Positions 41,837 through 50,969 of a stretch of DNA of 64,000 bases are shown here, piece by piece. The DNA lies in NCBI GenBank assembly GCA_018436925.1, contig JAHDKI010000001.1, positions 1 to 64,000 of the forward strand. Reading direction: 5' to 3'. Origin of the DNA: Syntrophaceae bacterium (GTDB lineage: Bacteria > Desulfobacterota > Syntrophia > Syntrophales > Smithellaceae). The position numbers and the translations under genes were made by a program. Each line of letters begins with the position of its first letter. Within the stretch, counting starts at the first letter, position 1. The notes beneath the pieces are model-generated. The model searched no databases. It was given only the letters and a program-made list of their open reading frames with translations, and was not told where the DNA came from.

Positions 41837-43078
41837 ATGAAAAGACGCGTCGTCATCACGGGACTGGGCGCTTTAACGCCTGTCGGCAATTCCGCGCAGG
41901 ATTCTTGGAGGGCCGTTGTGGAGGGCCGGTCCGGCATCGGTCCCATTACGCGCTTTGATGCAAGCGCTTTCGCCTCCAGAATCGCAGGCGAGCTCAAGCA
42001 TTTCGATCCGTCGCAGTATGTGGATAAAAAAGAGCTGCGCCGCTATGATCCCTTTGCCATTTATGCTTTGGCCTCGGCGCAGATGGCCCTGGAGGATGCG
42101 AAACTGGCCATTGTCCCTGAGATTGCCGAAAGGATCGGGGTCATCATCGGATCGGGAATGGGCGGCGCGCAAACCCTTGAGGAAGAAATCCGGGTTCTGG
42201 CCTCATCCGGCCCCAGAAAAATATCTCCATTCGGTGTTCCGGCCATCCTGCCCAATCTGGGCGCGGGGCACGTGTCCATGCGTTTCGGAGCGAAAGGTCC
42301 CATCAACTGCACCGTGACGGCCTGCGCCGCCGGAACTTCAGCGATCGGCGAGGCGTATCGGACCATTACTTACGGCGATGCGGACGCTATGATCACCGGC
42401 GGCGTCGAAGCGGCGGTGACGCCTCTGGGCGTGGGCGGATTTTGCGCAATGCGGGCGCTGTCCACGCGCAATGATGACCCGCAAAAGGCCAGCCGACCTT
42501 TTGATAAAGGGCGCAACGGCTTTGTCATCGCGGAAGGATGCGGCATTCTGATTCTGGAAGAATTGAGTTTTGCGCTGAATCGCGGCGCACGGATCTATGC
42601 GGAACTTGTGGGTTACGGGTGCACATCGGACGCCTACCACCTGGCGGCGCCCCCTCCCGGCCACGAAGGAGCCGGACGCAGCATGCTGGCGGCGATCCGG
42701 GACGCCGGGCTTCAGACAACCGACATCGACTACATCAACGCGCACGGGACATCGACGCCGCTTAACGATCTGTATGAATCCCAGGCGATCAAAACCCTTT
42801 TCGGCGAACACACCAAGAAGCTCATGGTCAGTTCCACCAAATCCATGACGGGCCATCTTCTGGGGGGAACCGGCGGCGTCGAAGCGATTTTCACCGCCAT
42901 GGCGCTTTATGAAGGGATGATTCCCCCGACCATCAATCATGAGGATCCGGATGAAGGCTGCGATCTGGATTATGTGCCCAACGTCGCCAGGAAAGCGGAC
43001 ATTCAAACGGCGATGTCCAACAGTTTCGGGTTCGGCGGCGTCAACGCGGTCATCGTCATGAAAAAATTTGCAGCCTGA
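41837..43078 (+). CDS. fabF: 3-oxoacyl-[acyl-carrier-protein] synthase II
   Basis: A 413-residue condensing enzyme. The active cysteine is in [16 protein letters not shown], and the two catalytic histidines are in [11 protein letters not shown] and [10 protein letters not shown]. It elongates acyl-ACP with malonyl-[20 protein letters not shown] is the usual opening. Lies 30 bases after acpP and 22 bases before glyA. Confidence 0.97.
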   Translation: MKRRVVITGLGALTPVGNSAQDSWRAVVEGRSGIGPITRFDASAFASRIAGELKHFDPSQYVDKKELRRYDPFAIYALASAQMALEDAKLAIVPEIAERIGVIIGSGMGGAQTLEEEIRVLASSGPRKISPFGVPAILPNLGAGHVSMRFGAKGPINCTVTACAAGTSAIGEAYRTITYGDADAMITGGVEAAVTPLGVGGFCAMRALSTRNDDPQKASRPFDKGRNGFVIAEGCGILILEELSFALNRGARIYAELVGYGCTSDAYHLAAPPPGHEGAGRSMLAAIRDAGLQTTDIDYINAHGTSTPLNDLYESQAIKTLFGEHTKKLMVSSTKSMTGHLLGGTGGVEAIFTAMALYEGMIPPTINHEDPDEGCDLDYVPNVARKADIQTAMSNSFGFGGVNAVIVMKKFAA

Positions 43079-43100
43079 TACTTGGAGGATCTTAAGTCAC

Positions 43101-44351
43101 ATGTCTTATCTGGAAAAAGTCGACCCGGAGGTCGCCCGCGCCATTGATCTGGAAACGCGGCGTCAAACATCCAAACTGGAACTCATCGCATCCGAAAATT
43201 TTGTCAGCGAGGCCGTGCTGGAAGCCCAGGGCTCGGTCATGACCAATAAGTACGCCGAGGGCTATCCCGGAAAACGCTATTACGGCGGTTGCGAATATGT
43301 CGATATCGTCGAAGAGTTGGCCATTGAGCGCTGCAAAAAGCTGTTCGGGGCGGAAGCGGTGAATGTTCAGCCTCATTCCGGCACGCAGGCCAACATGGCC
43401 GTTTATTTTGCGGCCGCCTCGCCCGGCGACACGATTTTAGGCATGAACCTCTCGCACGGCGGCCATTTGTCCCATGGGTCGCCCGCGAACTTTTCCGGCA
43501 AATACTATAAGATCATTCCCTACGGCGTGAACCGCGATACGGAAACCATCGACTATGACGAGATGGCCAGGCTGGTGCGCGAGCATAAACCCAAAATGAT
43601 CGTGGTGGGCGCGAGCGCCTATCCGCGGATGATCGATTTTGCAAAGTTCCGCGCGGCGGCCGATGAAGTGGGCGCGGTCATCATGGCGGACATTGCGCAT
43701 ATCGCCGGACTGGTTGCCACCGGTCTTCATCCGTCGCCCATTGACGTGTGCGAATACGTGACGAGCACCACGCACAAAACCCTGCGCGGACCACGCGGCG
43801 GCCTGATCATGTGTAAGGACGCCTATGCCAAAACGCTCAACAGCCGCGTTTTCCCCGGATCGCAGGGCGGCCCGCTCATGCATGTCATTGCGGCCAAAGC
43901 CGTGGCGTTCAAAGAAGCCCTCGAGCCGGAATTCGCCCTCTACCAGAAACAGATTGTGAAAAACGCCCAGGCGATGGCCGAACAACTCAAAAATGAGGGA
44001 TTCCGACTGGTGTCGGGCGGCACGGACAATCATTTGATGCTGGTGGATCTCACGCCCAAAGGGGTGACGGGAAAAGACGCGCAGGAGGCGCTCGACCGCG
44101 CGGCCATCACCGTCAACAAGAACGGCATCCCGTTCGACACCCAGGGGCCGATGATTACCAGCGGCATCCGCATCGGCACGCCGGCTTTGACTACGCGCGG
44201 GATGAAGGAAAACGAAATGCGTTTGATCGCCTCGCTGATTGCCGAGGTGATCGGCCATATCAACGACGATTCGAAAATTCAAGCCGTGGCCGAAAAAGTC
44301 AAACAACTTTGCGATCAATTTCCTCTCTATCCGCAAAGGCATCAGGGTTAA
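43101..44351 (+). CDS. glyA: Serine hydroxymethyltransferase
   Basis: A 416-residue PLP enzyme that interconverts serine and glycine with tetrahydrofolate. [14 protein letters not shown] contains the PLP lysine, and [21 protein letters not shown] and [15 protein letters not shown] are family hallmarks. The start at 43101 has GGAGG twelve bases upstream; an upstream frame from 43068 overlaps fabF. Cytoplasmic. Part of the fabF-glyA-comEB run. Confidence 0.97.
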   Translation: MSYLEKVDPEVARAIDLETRRQTSKLELIASENFVSEAVLEAQGSVMTNKYAEGYPGKRYYGGCEYVDIVEELAIERCKKLFGAEAVNVQPHSGTQANMAVYFAAASPGDTILGMNLSHGGHLSHGSPANFSGKYYKIIPYGVNRDTETIDYDEMARLVREHKPKMIVVGASAYPRMIDFAKFRAAADEVGAVIMADIAHIAGLVATGLHPSPIDVCEYVTSTTHKTLRGPRGGLIMCKDAYAKTLNSRVFPGSQGGPLMHVIAAKAVAFKEALEPEFALYQKQIVKNAQAMAEQLKNEGFRLVSGGTDNHLMLVDLTPKGVTGKDAQEALDRAAITVNKNGIPFDTQGPMITSGIRIGTPALTTRGMKENEMRLIASLIAEVIGHINDDSKIQAVAEKVKQLCDQFPLYPQRHQG

Positions 44352-44407
44352 TCCCTTTGCTGATGTTTGCGACACGCCGCGGCGACCTAAAAAAGCAGGG
44401 AACAACT

Positions 44408-44905
44408 ATGTCCAATGCCATCCCGACGCCGTCGGACCGAACCGGCCGCACACCGCCCCGTCCCGACTGGGACACCTATTTCATGGACATTGTCGGGCTG
44501 GTTTCAAAACGCAGCACCTGTCTGCGGCGGGCGGTCGGCGCGGCGCTGGTGCGAGACCGGCGAATCCTTTCGACGGGCTACAACGGCGCCCCCTCCAAAC
44601 TTCAACACTGTCTGGAACTCGGATGTCTGCGCGATCAGCTTTCGGTGCCGTCCGGCGAGCGCCATGAGCTTTGTCGGGGGCTCCACGCCGAGCAAAACGC
44701 GATCATTCAGGCCGCGCTGCACGGGGTCAGCGTCAAGGATTCCACCTTGTACTGCACGAATCAGCCGTGCGTCATCTGCGCCAAGATGATCATCAACGCT
44801 GGCATCCGGCGGATCGTCATCCGCGACGGTTACAGCGACAAACTGGCTGCCGACATGCTTGACGAGGCGGGTATTGAAGTCGTGCACTTAGCGGCGGCAG
44901 ACTAG
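44408..44905 (+). CDS. dCMP deaminase family protein (ComEB-like)
   Basis: A 165-residue zinc deaminase. The zinc and catalytic residues are in LHAEQNAI (HAE) and [10 protein letters not shown] (PCxxC). [23 protein letters not shown] is the dCMP/ComEB pattern. It supplies dUMP for thymidylate synthesis. An added CxxxxHELC segment may bind a second zinc. The start at 44408 follows CAGGGA. Linked to nrdR, in keeping with a nucleotide-metabolism block. Confidence 0.93.
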   Translation: MSNAIPTPSDRTGRTPPRPDWDTYFMDIVGLVSKRSTCLRRAVGAALVRDRRILSTGYNGAPSKLQHCLELGCLRDQLSVPSGERHELCRGLHAEQNAIIQAALHGVSVKDSTLYCTNQPCVICAKMIINAGIRRIVIRDGYSDKLAADMLDEAGIEVVHLAAAD

Positions 44906-44921
44906 AAAGACGGAGAAAGTC

Positions 44922-45383
44922 ATGAAGTGTCCCTTTTGCGGTCACGCTGAAAACAAGGTCATCGACTCCCGCATCAGCAAAGACGGAAAGGCCATCCGAC
45001 GGAGGCGGGAATGTCTGGGATGCGCCCGCCGGTTTACCACATATGAGTATGTCGAAGACATTCTGCCCATGGTGGTGAAAAAGGACGGACGCCGCGAGCC
45101 GTTCGACCGCCTGAAGATCCGCAACGGCGTCATGACGGCTTGTGAGAAAAGGCCGATCAGCATCGAGGACATCGATAAAATCGTCGAGAACGTGGAAGGC
45201 GCCTGCCAGGAATTTCAGGGCGGCGAAATTCCGTCGTCCGTGATCGGCGAAAACGTCATGCGCGAACTCAAGACGCTCGACGGCGTGGCCTATGTCCGGT
45301 TTGCTTCCGTCTACCGGCAGTTTCGCGATGTCGCGGAGTTCATGTCCGAGTTGAAGGATTTATTGAGCAAAGGCAAAAAGTGA
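44922..45383 (+). CDS. nrdR: Transcriptional repressor NrdR
   Basis: A 153-residue repressor of ribonucleotide reductase genes. The N-terminal zinc ribbon is [21 protein letters not shown], followed by an ATP-cone domain ([30 protein letters not shown]) that senses ATP/dATP. The length is standard. Its stop overlaps the ribE start as TGATG, so ribE translation is coupled. NrdR boxes were not searched systematically. Confidence 0.97.
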   Translation: MKCPFCGHAENKVIDSRISKDGKAIRRRRECLGCARRFTTYEYVEDILPMVVKKDGRREPFDRLKIRNGVMTACEKRPISIEDIDKIVENVEGACQEFQGGEIPSSVIGENVMRELKTLDGVAYVRFASVYRQFRDVAEFMSELKDLLSKGKK

Positions 45384-46021
45384 TGTTTACGGGAATTATC
45401 GAAGGTCTTGGCAAAGTGATTCGCCTGACGATGAAAGGGGCCGATGCCGTTTTGGAGATGGAGGCGGGCATTGACCTCGCCGAGGTGAGTCTCGGCGACA
45501 GCGTTGCGGTCAACGGGGCGTGCCTGACGGTGACGGCAAAAACCGCGAAAACCTTCACGGCGGATGTGTCCGCCGAAACGCTTTCCAAAACGACGCTGAA
45601 ATTGCTTCACGCCGGCGATCGCGTGAATTTGGAGAAGGCTCTGCGCGTCGGCGGATTCCTGGGCGGCCACTTCGTTTTAGGGCACGTGGACACCAAGGCG
45701 AGAATTCTGTCGAAAGTCCAGAAATCCGGATCGATCATTTTCGCGCTGGAGGCTCCCGAGGGCATCGCGCGCTATATTGTGGAAAAGGGGTCCATTGCGA
45801 TCGACGGCATCAGCCTGACGGTGAACAAGCTTGAAAAAGGTCGATTTTATGTTAATATCATACCCCATACGGCGGAAAAAACGACGCTGCTTGCGAAGAA
45901 AGAATCGGATTGGGTCAATATTGAAACCGATATTTTGGGGAAGTATGTTGAGAAATTATTGAATTCGCCGCGGGGCGTCGATCAAAACTTTCTCGCGGAA
46001 CAGGGATTCATCAACGAATAA
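45383..46021 (+). CDS. ribE: Riboflavin synthase (alpha subunit)
   Basis: A 212-residue protein made of two repeats of the lumazine-binding barrel: [25 protein letters not shown] and [26 protein letters not shown]. It converts two 6,7-dimethyl-8-ribityllumazines to riboflavin and a pyrimidine. The start overlaps the nrdR stop. ribD, which usually lies between nrdR and this gene, is absent. There is no space for an FMN riboswitch here. Confidence 0.97.
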   Translation: MFTGIIEGLGKVIRLTMKGADAVLEMEAGIDLAEVSLGDSVAVNGACLTVTAKTAKTFTADVSAETLSKTTLKLLHAGDRVNLEKALRVGGFLGGHFVLGHVDTKARILSKVQKSGSIIFALEAPEGIARYIVEKGSIAIDGISLTVNKLEKGRFYVNIIPHTAEKTTLLAKKESDWVNIETDILGKYVEKLLNSPRGVDQNFLAEQGFINE

Positions 46022-46033
46022 AGGAAGTATCTC

Positions 46034-47236
46034 ATGGCCATCAGTAAAATTTCAGAAGCAATAGAAGACATCCGAAACGGGAAGATGGTGATTCTCGTGG
46101 ATGATGAAGATCGGGAAAACGAAGGAGATCTATGCATGGCGGCGCAATTTGTGACGCCGGACGCCATCAATTTCATGGCTCGTCTGGGCCGGGGCCTCAT
46201 CTGTCTGACGCTCACCGAAGAAACCGCCAATCGGCTGAATCTCAACCTGATGGTGAAAGACAATCAGGCGCGTTTCGGCACCGCCTTTACCGTTTCCATC
46301 GAAGCGCGAAACGGCGTGACCACCGGCATTTCCGCCGCGGACCGGGCGACGACCATCCTGGCTGCGGTCAATCCCGAGGCCAAAGCGGACGACATCGTGA
46401 GTCCCGGACATGTTTTCCCGATCCGCGCGCGAAAAGGGGGCGTTCTGGTGCGCACGGGGCAGACGGAAGGATCGGTGGACTTGTGCCGTCTGGCCGGATT
46501 GACGCCCGCGGGGGTCATCTGTGAGATTATGAAAGATGACGGAACGATGGCGAGGATGCCGGATCTGGAAATTTTCGCCCGCGAGCACAATCTCAAAATC
46601 GTCACGATTGCCGATTTGATCGACTACCGGATGCAGAATGAATCGCTGATTCGACGCGTAGCGGAAGCGGATCTGCCGACTCTTTACGGCGGCGAATTCA
46701 GAATTGTCGTTTACGAAAACGATGTGGACGATATGCAGCATATCGCGCTGGTCAAAGGCGAAATCACCCCGGACGACGAGGTGTTAGTGCGAGTGCATTC
46801 AGAATGCTGCACGGGCGACATTTTTGCATCCGCCCGCTGCGACTGCGGCGACCAGCTCCATCGGGCCATGGAAATGATCGACGAAGAAGGAAAAGGCGTT
46901 ATCGTTTATATGCGGCAGGAGGGGCGCGGGATCGGTTTGGTCAATAAGATTAAGGCCTACGCCCTGCAGGATCAGGGTCACGATACCGTCGAAGCCAACA
47001 TCGCCCTGGGCTTCAAGCCGGACTTGAGAGATTACGGCATCGGGGCACAGATTCTGGCGGATCTGGGCGTTCATAAAATGCGGCTCATGACCAACAATCC
47101 CAAGAAAATTGTCGGTCTGGAAGGGTATGGCATCGCCGTGACCCAGCGTGTGCCCATTGAAATTCCGCCCAACGAAAATAACATCCGGTATATGTCCACC
47201 AAGAAAAGCAAGATGGGGCATATTCTGGAACTCTAG
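46034..47236 (+). CDS. ribBA: Bifunctional 3,4-dihydroxy-2-butanone-4-phosphate synthase / GTP cyclohydrolase II
   Basis: A 400-residue fusion. The first ~200 residues are DHBP synthase ([17 protein letters not shown] metal site, and [20 protein letters not shown]). The second half is GTP cyclohydrolase II with zinc cysteines in [18 protein letters not shown] and catalytic [10 protein letters not shown]. It makes both precursors of the riboflavin pathway. It starts 12 bases after ribE. Confidence 0.97.
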   Translation: MAISKISEAIEDIRNGKMVILVDDEDRENEGDLCMAAQFVTPDAINFMARLGRGLICLTLTEETANRLNLNLMVKDNQARFGTAFTVSIEARNGVTTGISAADRATTILAAVNPEAKADDIVSPGHVFPIRARKGGVLVRTGQTEGSVDLCRLAGLTPAGVICEIMKDDGTMARMPDLEIFAREHNLKIVTIADLIDYRMQNESLIRRVAEADLPTLYGGEFRIVVYENDVDDMQHIALVKGEITPDDEVLVRVHSECCTGDIFASARCDCGDQLHRAMEMIDEEGKGVIVYMRQEGRGIGLVNKIKAYALQDQGHDTVEANIALGFKPDLRDYGIGAQILADLGVHKMRLMTNNPKKIVGLEGYGIAVTQRVPIEIPPNENNIRYMSTKKSKMGHILEL

Positions 47237-47299
47237 ACGGGCGGCGCAGTTCGTTGCGGTGCGGCCCGGAACTATTCACTAAAGGATGGTAAATAAAGC

Positions 47300-47770
47300 A
47301 TGCCGAAAATCATTGAAGGAAAAATTGTTGCCAAGGGGATGAGGTTTGCGATTGCCGCCAGCCGGTTTAATGACTTCATCAGCGGCCGGCTGATTGACGG
47401 CGCCGTGGATACATTGATCCGCGCCGGCGCGGATGAGAAAGACATCGCCATCTTCAAAGTGCCGGGCGCTTTTGAACTGCCTCTGGCCGCCAAAAAACTG
47501 GCCAAAAGCGCGCGTTACGATGCGGTCATCTGCCTGGGTGCGGTGATCCGCGGCGCGACGCCGCACTTCGAGTATGTCAGCGCCGAGGTGTCCAAAGGCA
47601 TTGCCAATGTCGGACTGGATGCGGACATGCCGGTCGTATTCGGCGTTTTGACGACGGACACGATTGAGCAGGCTATAGAACGCGCAGGCACCAAATCCGG
47701 AAACAAGGGCGCGGATGCGGCGCTGGCGGCGATTGAAATGGTCGATCTGTTTAAAAAGATGACCCCGTAA
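47300..47770 (+). CDS. ribH: 6,7-dimethyl-8-ribityllumazine synthase
   Basis: A 156-residue protein. [40 protein letters not shown] and [20 protein letters not shown] are all family motifs, with the catalytic His in ATPHFEY. It forms the lumazine that ribE uses, and typically assembles into icosahedral or pentameric shells. Confidence 0.97.
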   Translation: MPKIIEGKIVAKGMRFAIAASRFNDFISGRLIDGAVDTLIRAGADEKDIAIFKVPGAFELPLAAKKLAKSARYDAVICLGAVIRGATPHFEYVSAEVSKGIANVGLDADMPVVFGVLTTDTIEQAIERAGTKSGNKGADAALAAIEMVDLFKKMTP

Positions 47771-47823
47771 GTCTTGGGGACAATGCGGCGCCCCCGGTTT
47801 GCGCCGTTTGATTTGAGGATAAG

Positions 47824-48264
47824 ATGCAAGGCCGCAGACGGGCGCGGGAAGTCGCCTTACAGGTTCTTTACAGTTTGAATTTTGTCGATTTGGATGTGGA
47901 AAAAGCCCTTGAGCTTTTCTGGGGAAATTTCATCGCGCCCAAAAGCGCCAAGGAGTTCGCCGCCGAACTGGTGGAAGGCGCCTGGCGCCACAAGGACGAG
48001 CTTGATCGGTTGATCGCCCAATGCTCGGATAACTGGTCGCTGGGCAGGATGTCGAAAGTGGACATCAGCATTCTGCGCATGGCGGTTTACGAGTTTTTGT
48101 ATTGCGATGATATTCCGTCCAAGGTGACAATCAACGAGGCGGTGGATCTGGGGAAAATTTTCGGCTCGGAAAATTCCGGATCCTTTGTCAACGGCATTCT
48201 CGACGCGCTTAGATTGAAAATAGACAAAGACCATGCAGCTGAATCTATCCATCGAAGCTCCTGA
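47824..48264 (+). CDS. nusB: Transcription antitermination protein NusB
   Basis: A 146-residue all-helical protein: RRRAREVALQVLYSLN at the start, then DISILRMAVYEFLYCDDIPSKVTINEAVDLGKIFG and SFVNGILDALR. It binds boxA with NusE to prevent early termination in rRNA operons. Classical neighbour of ribH. Its end overlaps the next gene by 32 bases. Confidence 0.96.
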   Translation: MQGRRRAREVALQVLYSLNFVDLDVEKALELFWGNFIAPKSAKEFAAELVEGAWRHKDELDRLIAQCSDNWSLGRMSKVDISILRMAVYEFLYCDDIPSKVTINEAVDLGKIFGSENSGSFVNGILDALRLKIDKDHAAESIHRSS

Positions 48265-48817
48265 CCGCCCGCCTCACGCCTGTTTGGTGCTCGGCGTTTT
48301 CAGCAATGAGAAACCGCCGCGCGGGCCGTGCGGACTGATCGACTGGCGGCTCAACGGCATGATTTCCAGGGAAATAAAAAAAGGCCGGATTCTCGGCCGT
48401 TTTCAAGAGCAAGTCATCATTCCCGGTCCGGGGAGAATCGGTTCCCAACTGCTTTTCCTGTTCGGAATGGGCGACGCCGCCCAAGCCGATTATGACCGAA
48501 TCTATACCACGGCGTATGATATTGCCGCCGCTGTGGACAAGATGAGGATGAAAGACTTCTCGATGGACTTGCCGGGCGCCGGGCGATGTGATTTGTCCAC
48601 GTCCGGGATTGTAGAGGCCGTCGTGACCGGATGGTTTGATTATTTTTCCACCGATGTGCACAAACTGGCCGCCGCTAAGATCTGTATGATCGCCGAGAAA
48701 TCTTTCTCAAAGGACATCGCACAAGGTCTTGAGCGCTTTGAAAAAAACGTGCGGCATCTTGGATCCGTCGATTTAAGCGCTGTCTGGGAATTGCTCCATC
48801 AAGGGAAGGCCGTCTGA
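48233..48817 (+). CDS. Peptidase M17 N-terminal-domain-like protein
   Basis: A 194-residue protein resembling the N-terminal macro-like domain of leucyl aminopeptidases: LVLGVFSNEKPPRGPCGLIDWRLNGMISREIKKGRILG, followed by GSQLLFLFGMGD and DKMRMKDFSMDLPG. The catalytic peptidase domain is missing, so it is not a protease by itself. Such free-standing proteins occur in several deltaproteobacteria beside nusB. It starts inside nusB, 32 bases before that gene ends, which indicates coupling. Ligand unknown. Confidence 0.8.
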   Translation: MQLNLSIEAPDRPPHACLVLGVFSNEKPPRGPCGLIDWRLNGMISREIKKGRILGRFQEQVIIPGPGRIGSQLLFLFGMGDAAQADYDRIYTTAYDIAAAVDKMRMKDFSMDLPGAGRCDLSTSGIVEAVVTGWFDYFSTDVHKLAAAKICMIAEKSFSKDIAQGLERFEKNVRHLGSVDLSAVWELLHQGKAV

Positions 48818-48832
48818 TATCTTGCAGCCGTT

Positions 48833-49540
48833 TCAGGGCATGTCGAAGATGCTGACATCCGCCGGTGGTTTGAATTGGAAGATTGTCGTTTTGACTTTCG
48901 TATTCAAACGGATGTCGAGAAACTTCAAAACAGTGGTGTTGCCCAGGACATCGTCAAAACTGACCTGAAGAATATGGAAACTGCTTCGGTCCACGACCAG
49001 CCGCAGCGACTGGTAGGAGGCGCTGTTCTGTTTAGGGGAGAGCCTCAGAACATAATTGCCCCGGGTGTCGGTCGCATCGGGCGCGTCAAACGTCAAATCA
49101 AAATCGTCCGTGAGTTTCCCGATGCCGGAGAGGAATTTGATTAATGTTGCAGACTGAAACAGCCGATCAGCGTCCTGGCGGTAAGCCAATTTTTCATCGG
49201 GCAGATAAAGCCAGGCGGTTTGGGCATTGACGATCAGTTTCTTGGTTTTAGGCCAGGTGTAGTCCCACAACATCCGTCGCGGCGTTTTAAAATAGACCCG
49301 CCCTTTTTCAATATCTGTTTTACGAACCGATTTCACAGTTGTTTCCTGGATGAATCCGGCGCTCAGATCCTGTGTATTGTCGTACAACCGCTGTAAACGC
49401 AAGACGACGTCTTCGATGGGCGGCGTATCGTTTGCCGCCGCTGGGATCGAAAATGAACAGACGGCGACCATGGTTAAGATTGCCGCCACAGACGCCCGTC
49501 GCTTTGAAAAGAAATGTCTTTGAAGTTTTTTCAGCATCAT
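48833..49540 (-). CDS. lolA: Outer membrane lipoprotein carrier protein
   Basis: A 235-residue periplasmic protein with signal peptide (AAILTMVAVCSFSIPAAA, ending near residue 36). The mature part fits LolA: LSAGFIQETTVKSVRKTDIEKGRVYFKTPRRMLWDY, LIVNAQTAWLYLPDEKLAY and SFDDVLGNTTVLKFLDIRLN. It carries lipoproteins from the LolCDE transporter to the outer membrane. Convergent with the M17-like gene, 15 bases between stops. Start could be 49540 or 49537. Confidence 0.92.
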   Translation of the reverse strand: MMLKKLQRHFFSKRRASVAAILTMVAVCSFSIPAAANDTPPIEDVVLRLQRLYDNTQDLSAGFIQETTVKSVRKTDIEKGRVYFKTPRRMLWDYTWPKTKKLIVNAQTAWLYLPDEKLAYRQDADRLFQSATLIKFLSGIGKLTDDFDLTFDAPDATDTRGNYVLRLSPKQNSASYQSLRLVVDRSSFHILQVSFDDVLGNTTVLKFLDIRLNTKVKTTIFQFKPPADVSIFDMP

Positions 49541-49844
49541 TTTGTTAAAAAACCTGTTTGCGCCATCGAAGCTGGCACGATTATTTCAGTGCAGTGTACA
49601 TAAATCGGTCATTTGCCTCTGTAAGTCACGATGGATACACGATATATCTTTAAGTGCTTGATATTATTTATTAATATCTTGCCTGCCCCTTGGGCATTTT
49701 GGTGTTAAATCGCATTCCTCGCGCACTTACGTGACTTATCCACAGGCCTGCCAACAGGCTTTTCCACAGATTTGTGGATTCCGGGGGCAACTGTTTGTAT
49801 GCAGGTTGAAAATCGCGTTCCCGGATTTGGCGTTTTCCGAAGCC
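49541..49844. promoter_or_regulatory. Intergenic region with DnaA boxes and AT-rich block
   Basis: TTATCCACA at 49736-49744 is a perfect DnaA box. TTTTCCACA at 49760 and an inverted TGTGGATTC at 49773 are near matches. An AT-rich block at about 49640-49680 contains the hairpin GATATTA/TAATATC (49660-49678). TAAGTCACG (49622) and its complement CGTGACTTA (49730) flank that block. It could be an origin-like or DnaA-regulated region; the lolA promoter must also lie here. Confidence 0.5.
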
Positions 49845-50921
49845 TCAGGCGTCGACTTCCACGCGCCAGTTGAAGGGATCCTCGCGAAAACCGTACTGAA
49901 GCTGAAGAATTTCGTTGAACAGCATTTCCGCCAGCGGCCCGGTTTTGCCTCCGTTGATGACGTATTCCTTCTTCCGGTAATAAATCTGTCCGACCGGCGA
50001 AACGACGGCCGCCGTTCCGGACGCGAAGGCTTCTTTGAGCTGACCGCTTTTGATCGAAGAGATGACCTCTTCAATGGGCAAAGGTCTTTCCACGACTTTA
50101 ATGCCCAGATAGGCGGCGAGTTGAAGAATGGATCTTCGCATCACGCCGGGTAGAATGGTGCCTCGCAGAGGCGGCGTGATCAGTTCGTCTCCGATGAAAA
50201 AGAAAATGTTGCTGGTCCCGACCTCTTCGATGTATTTCTTCTCCTGTGCGTCGAGCCAGAGGACCTGTGTATAACCCATCTGAGTAGCGATTCGGCTGGC
50301 GTACAAGCTTGCCGCATAATTACCCGCCGCTTTGATGGCGCCCGTTCCGCCGGGCGCGGCGCGCACGTATTCTTCCGAGACGTAAATTTTCGTCGGTGAA
50401 AAGCCGGACGCGTAATAGGCGCCAACCGGCCCCGCAATGATGAAGAAAAGGTATTCGTTGGCGGGATGAACGCCCAAAGCCGGCTCCGTGGCGATCATCG
50501 TCGGACGGATGTACAGGGAGGCTCCCTTCGTTTTCGGAATCCAGTCCTTTTCGAGCGCGACGAGCTTTTTTAGCGCATCGAGAAATAACGCTTCATCAAT
50601 TTGAGCCATGCAGAGGCGCTCGGCCGACGCGTTCATGCGCCGGATGTTTTCTATCGGGCGGAAAAGGAAGATTTTGCCGTCTTGGCCGCGATAAGCCTTG
50701 AGGCCTTCGAAAATTTCCTGGCCGTAGTGCAGACACATGGCTGTCGGATCAAGCTCCAGCTTCCTGTAGGGCGAGATTCTGGCATCATGCCAGCCCGTTC
50801 CCTCCTTGAAATTTACCGTGAACATATGGTCGGTGAAGATTTTGCCGAATCCCAGCTGGGAGTCGTCCTGAGGTTTGGGCTTCATTTGTTCGGGCGTCGC
50901 CCGGATAATTTGGATTTCCAT
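49845..50921 (-). CDS. ilvE: Branched-chain amino acid aminotransferase
   Basis: A 358-residue fold-type IV PLP enzyme. The PLP lysine is in GGTGAIKAAGNYAASL, and EEVGTSNIFF and GTILPGVMRRSIL are family motifs, as is HYGQEIFEGLKAYR near the N-terminus. It performs the last step of Leu, Ile and Val synthesis. Length and the type-II arrangement match the longer bacterial/eukaryotic-like form. It lies 48 bases downstream of yifB on the same strand. Confidence 0.96.
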   Translation of the reverse strand: MEIQIIRATPEQMKPKPQDDSQLGFGKIFTDHMFTVNFKEGTGWHDARISPYRKLELDPTAMCLHYGQEIFEGLKAYRGQDGKIFLFRPIENIRRMNASAERLCMAQIDEALFLDALKKLVALEKDWIPKTKGASLYIRPTMIATEPALGVHPANEYLFFIIAGPVGAYYASGFSPTKIYVSEEYVRAAPGGTGAIKAAGNYAASLYASRIATQMGYTQVLWLDAQEKKYIEEVGTSNIFFFIGDELITPPLRGTILPGVMRRSILQLAAYLGIKVVERPLPIEEVISSIKSGQLKEAFASGTAAVVSPVGQIYYRKKEYVINGGKTGPLAEMLFNEILQLQYGFREDPFNWRVEVDA

Positions 50922-50969
50922 AATCGCCTCGACAATCAGATTAGTATACGAATCGTCTTGCCCATATCA

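Noticed and set aside
45330..45400. FMN riboswitch for the riboflavin operon
   Set aside because: nrdR and ribE overlap, leaving no leader, and no RFN-like conserved sequence was seen upstream of the block.
49572..49590. TGGCAC followed by TTTCA, a sigma-54-like -24/-12 site
   Set aside because: The -12 box is imperfect and the direction points away from lolA, with no gene to serve on that strand nearby.
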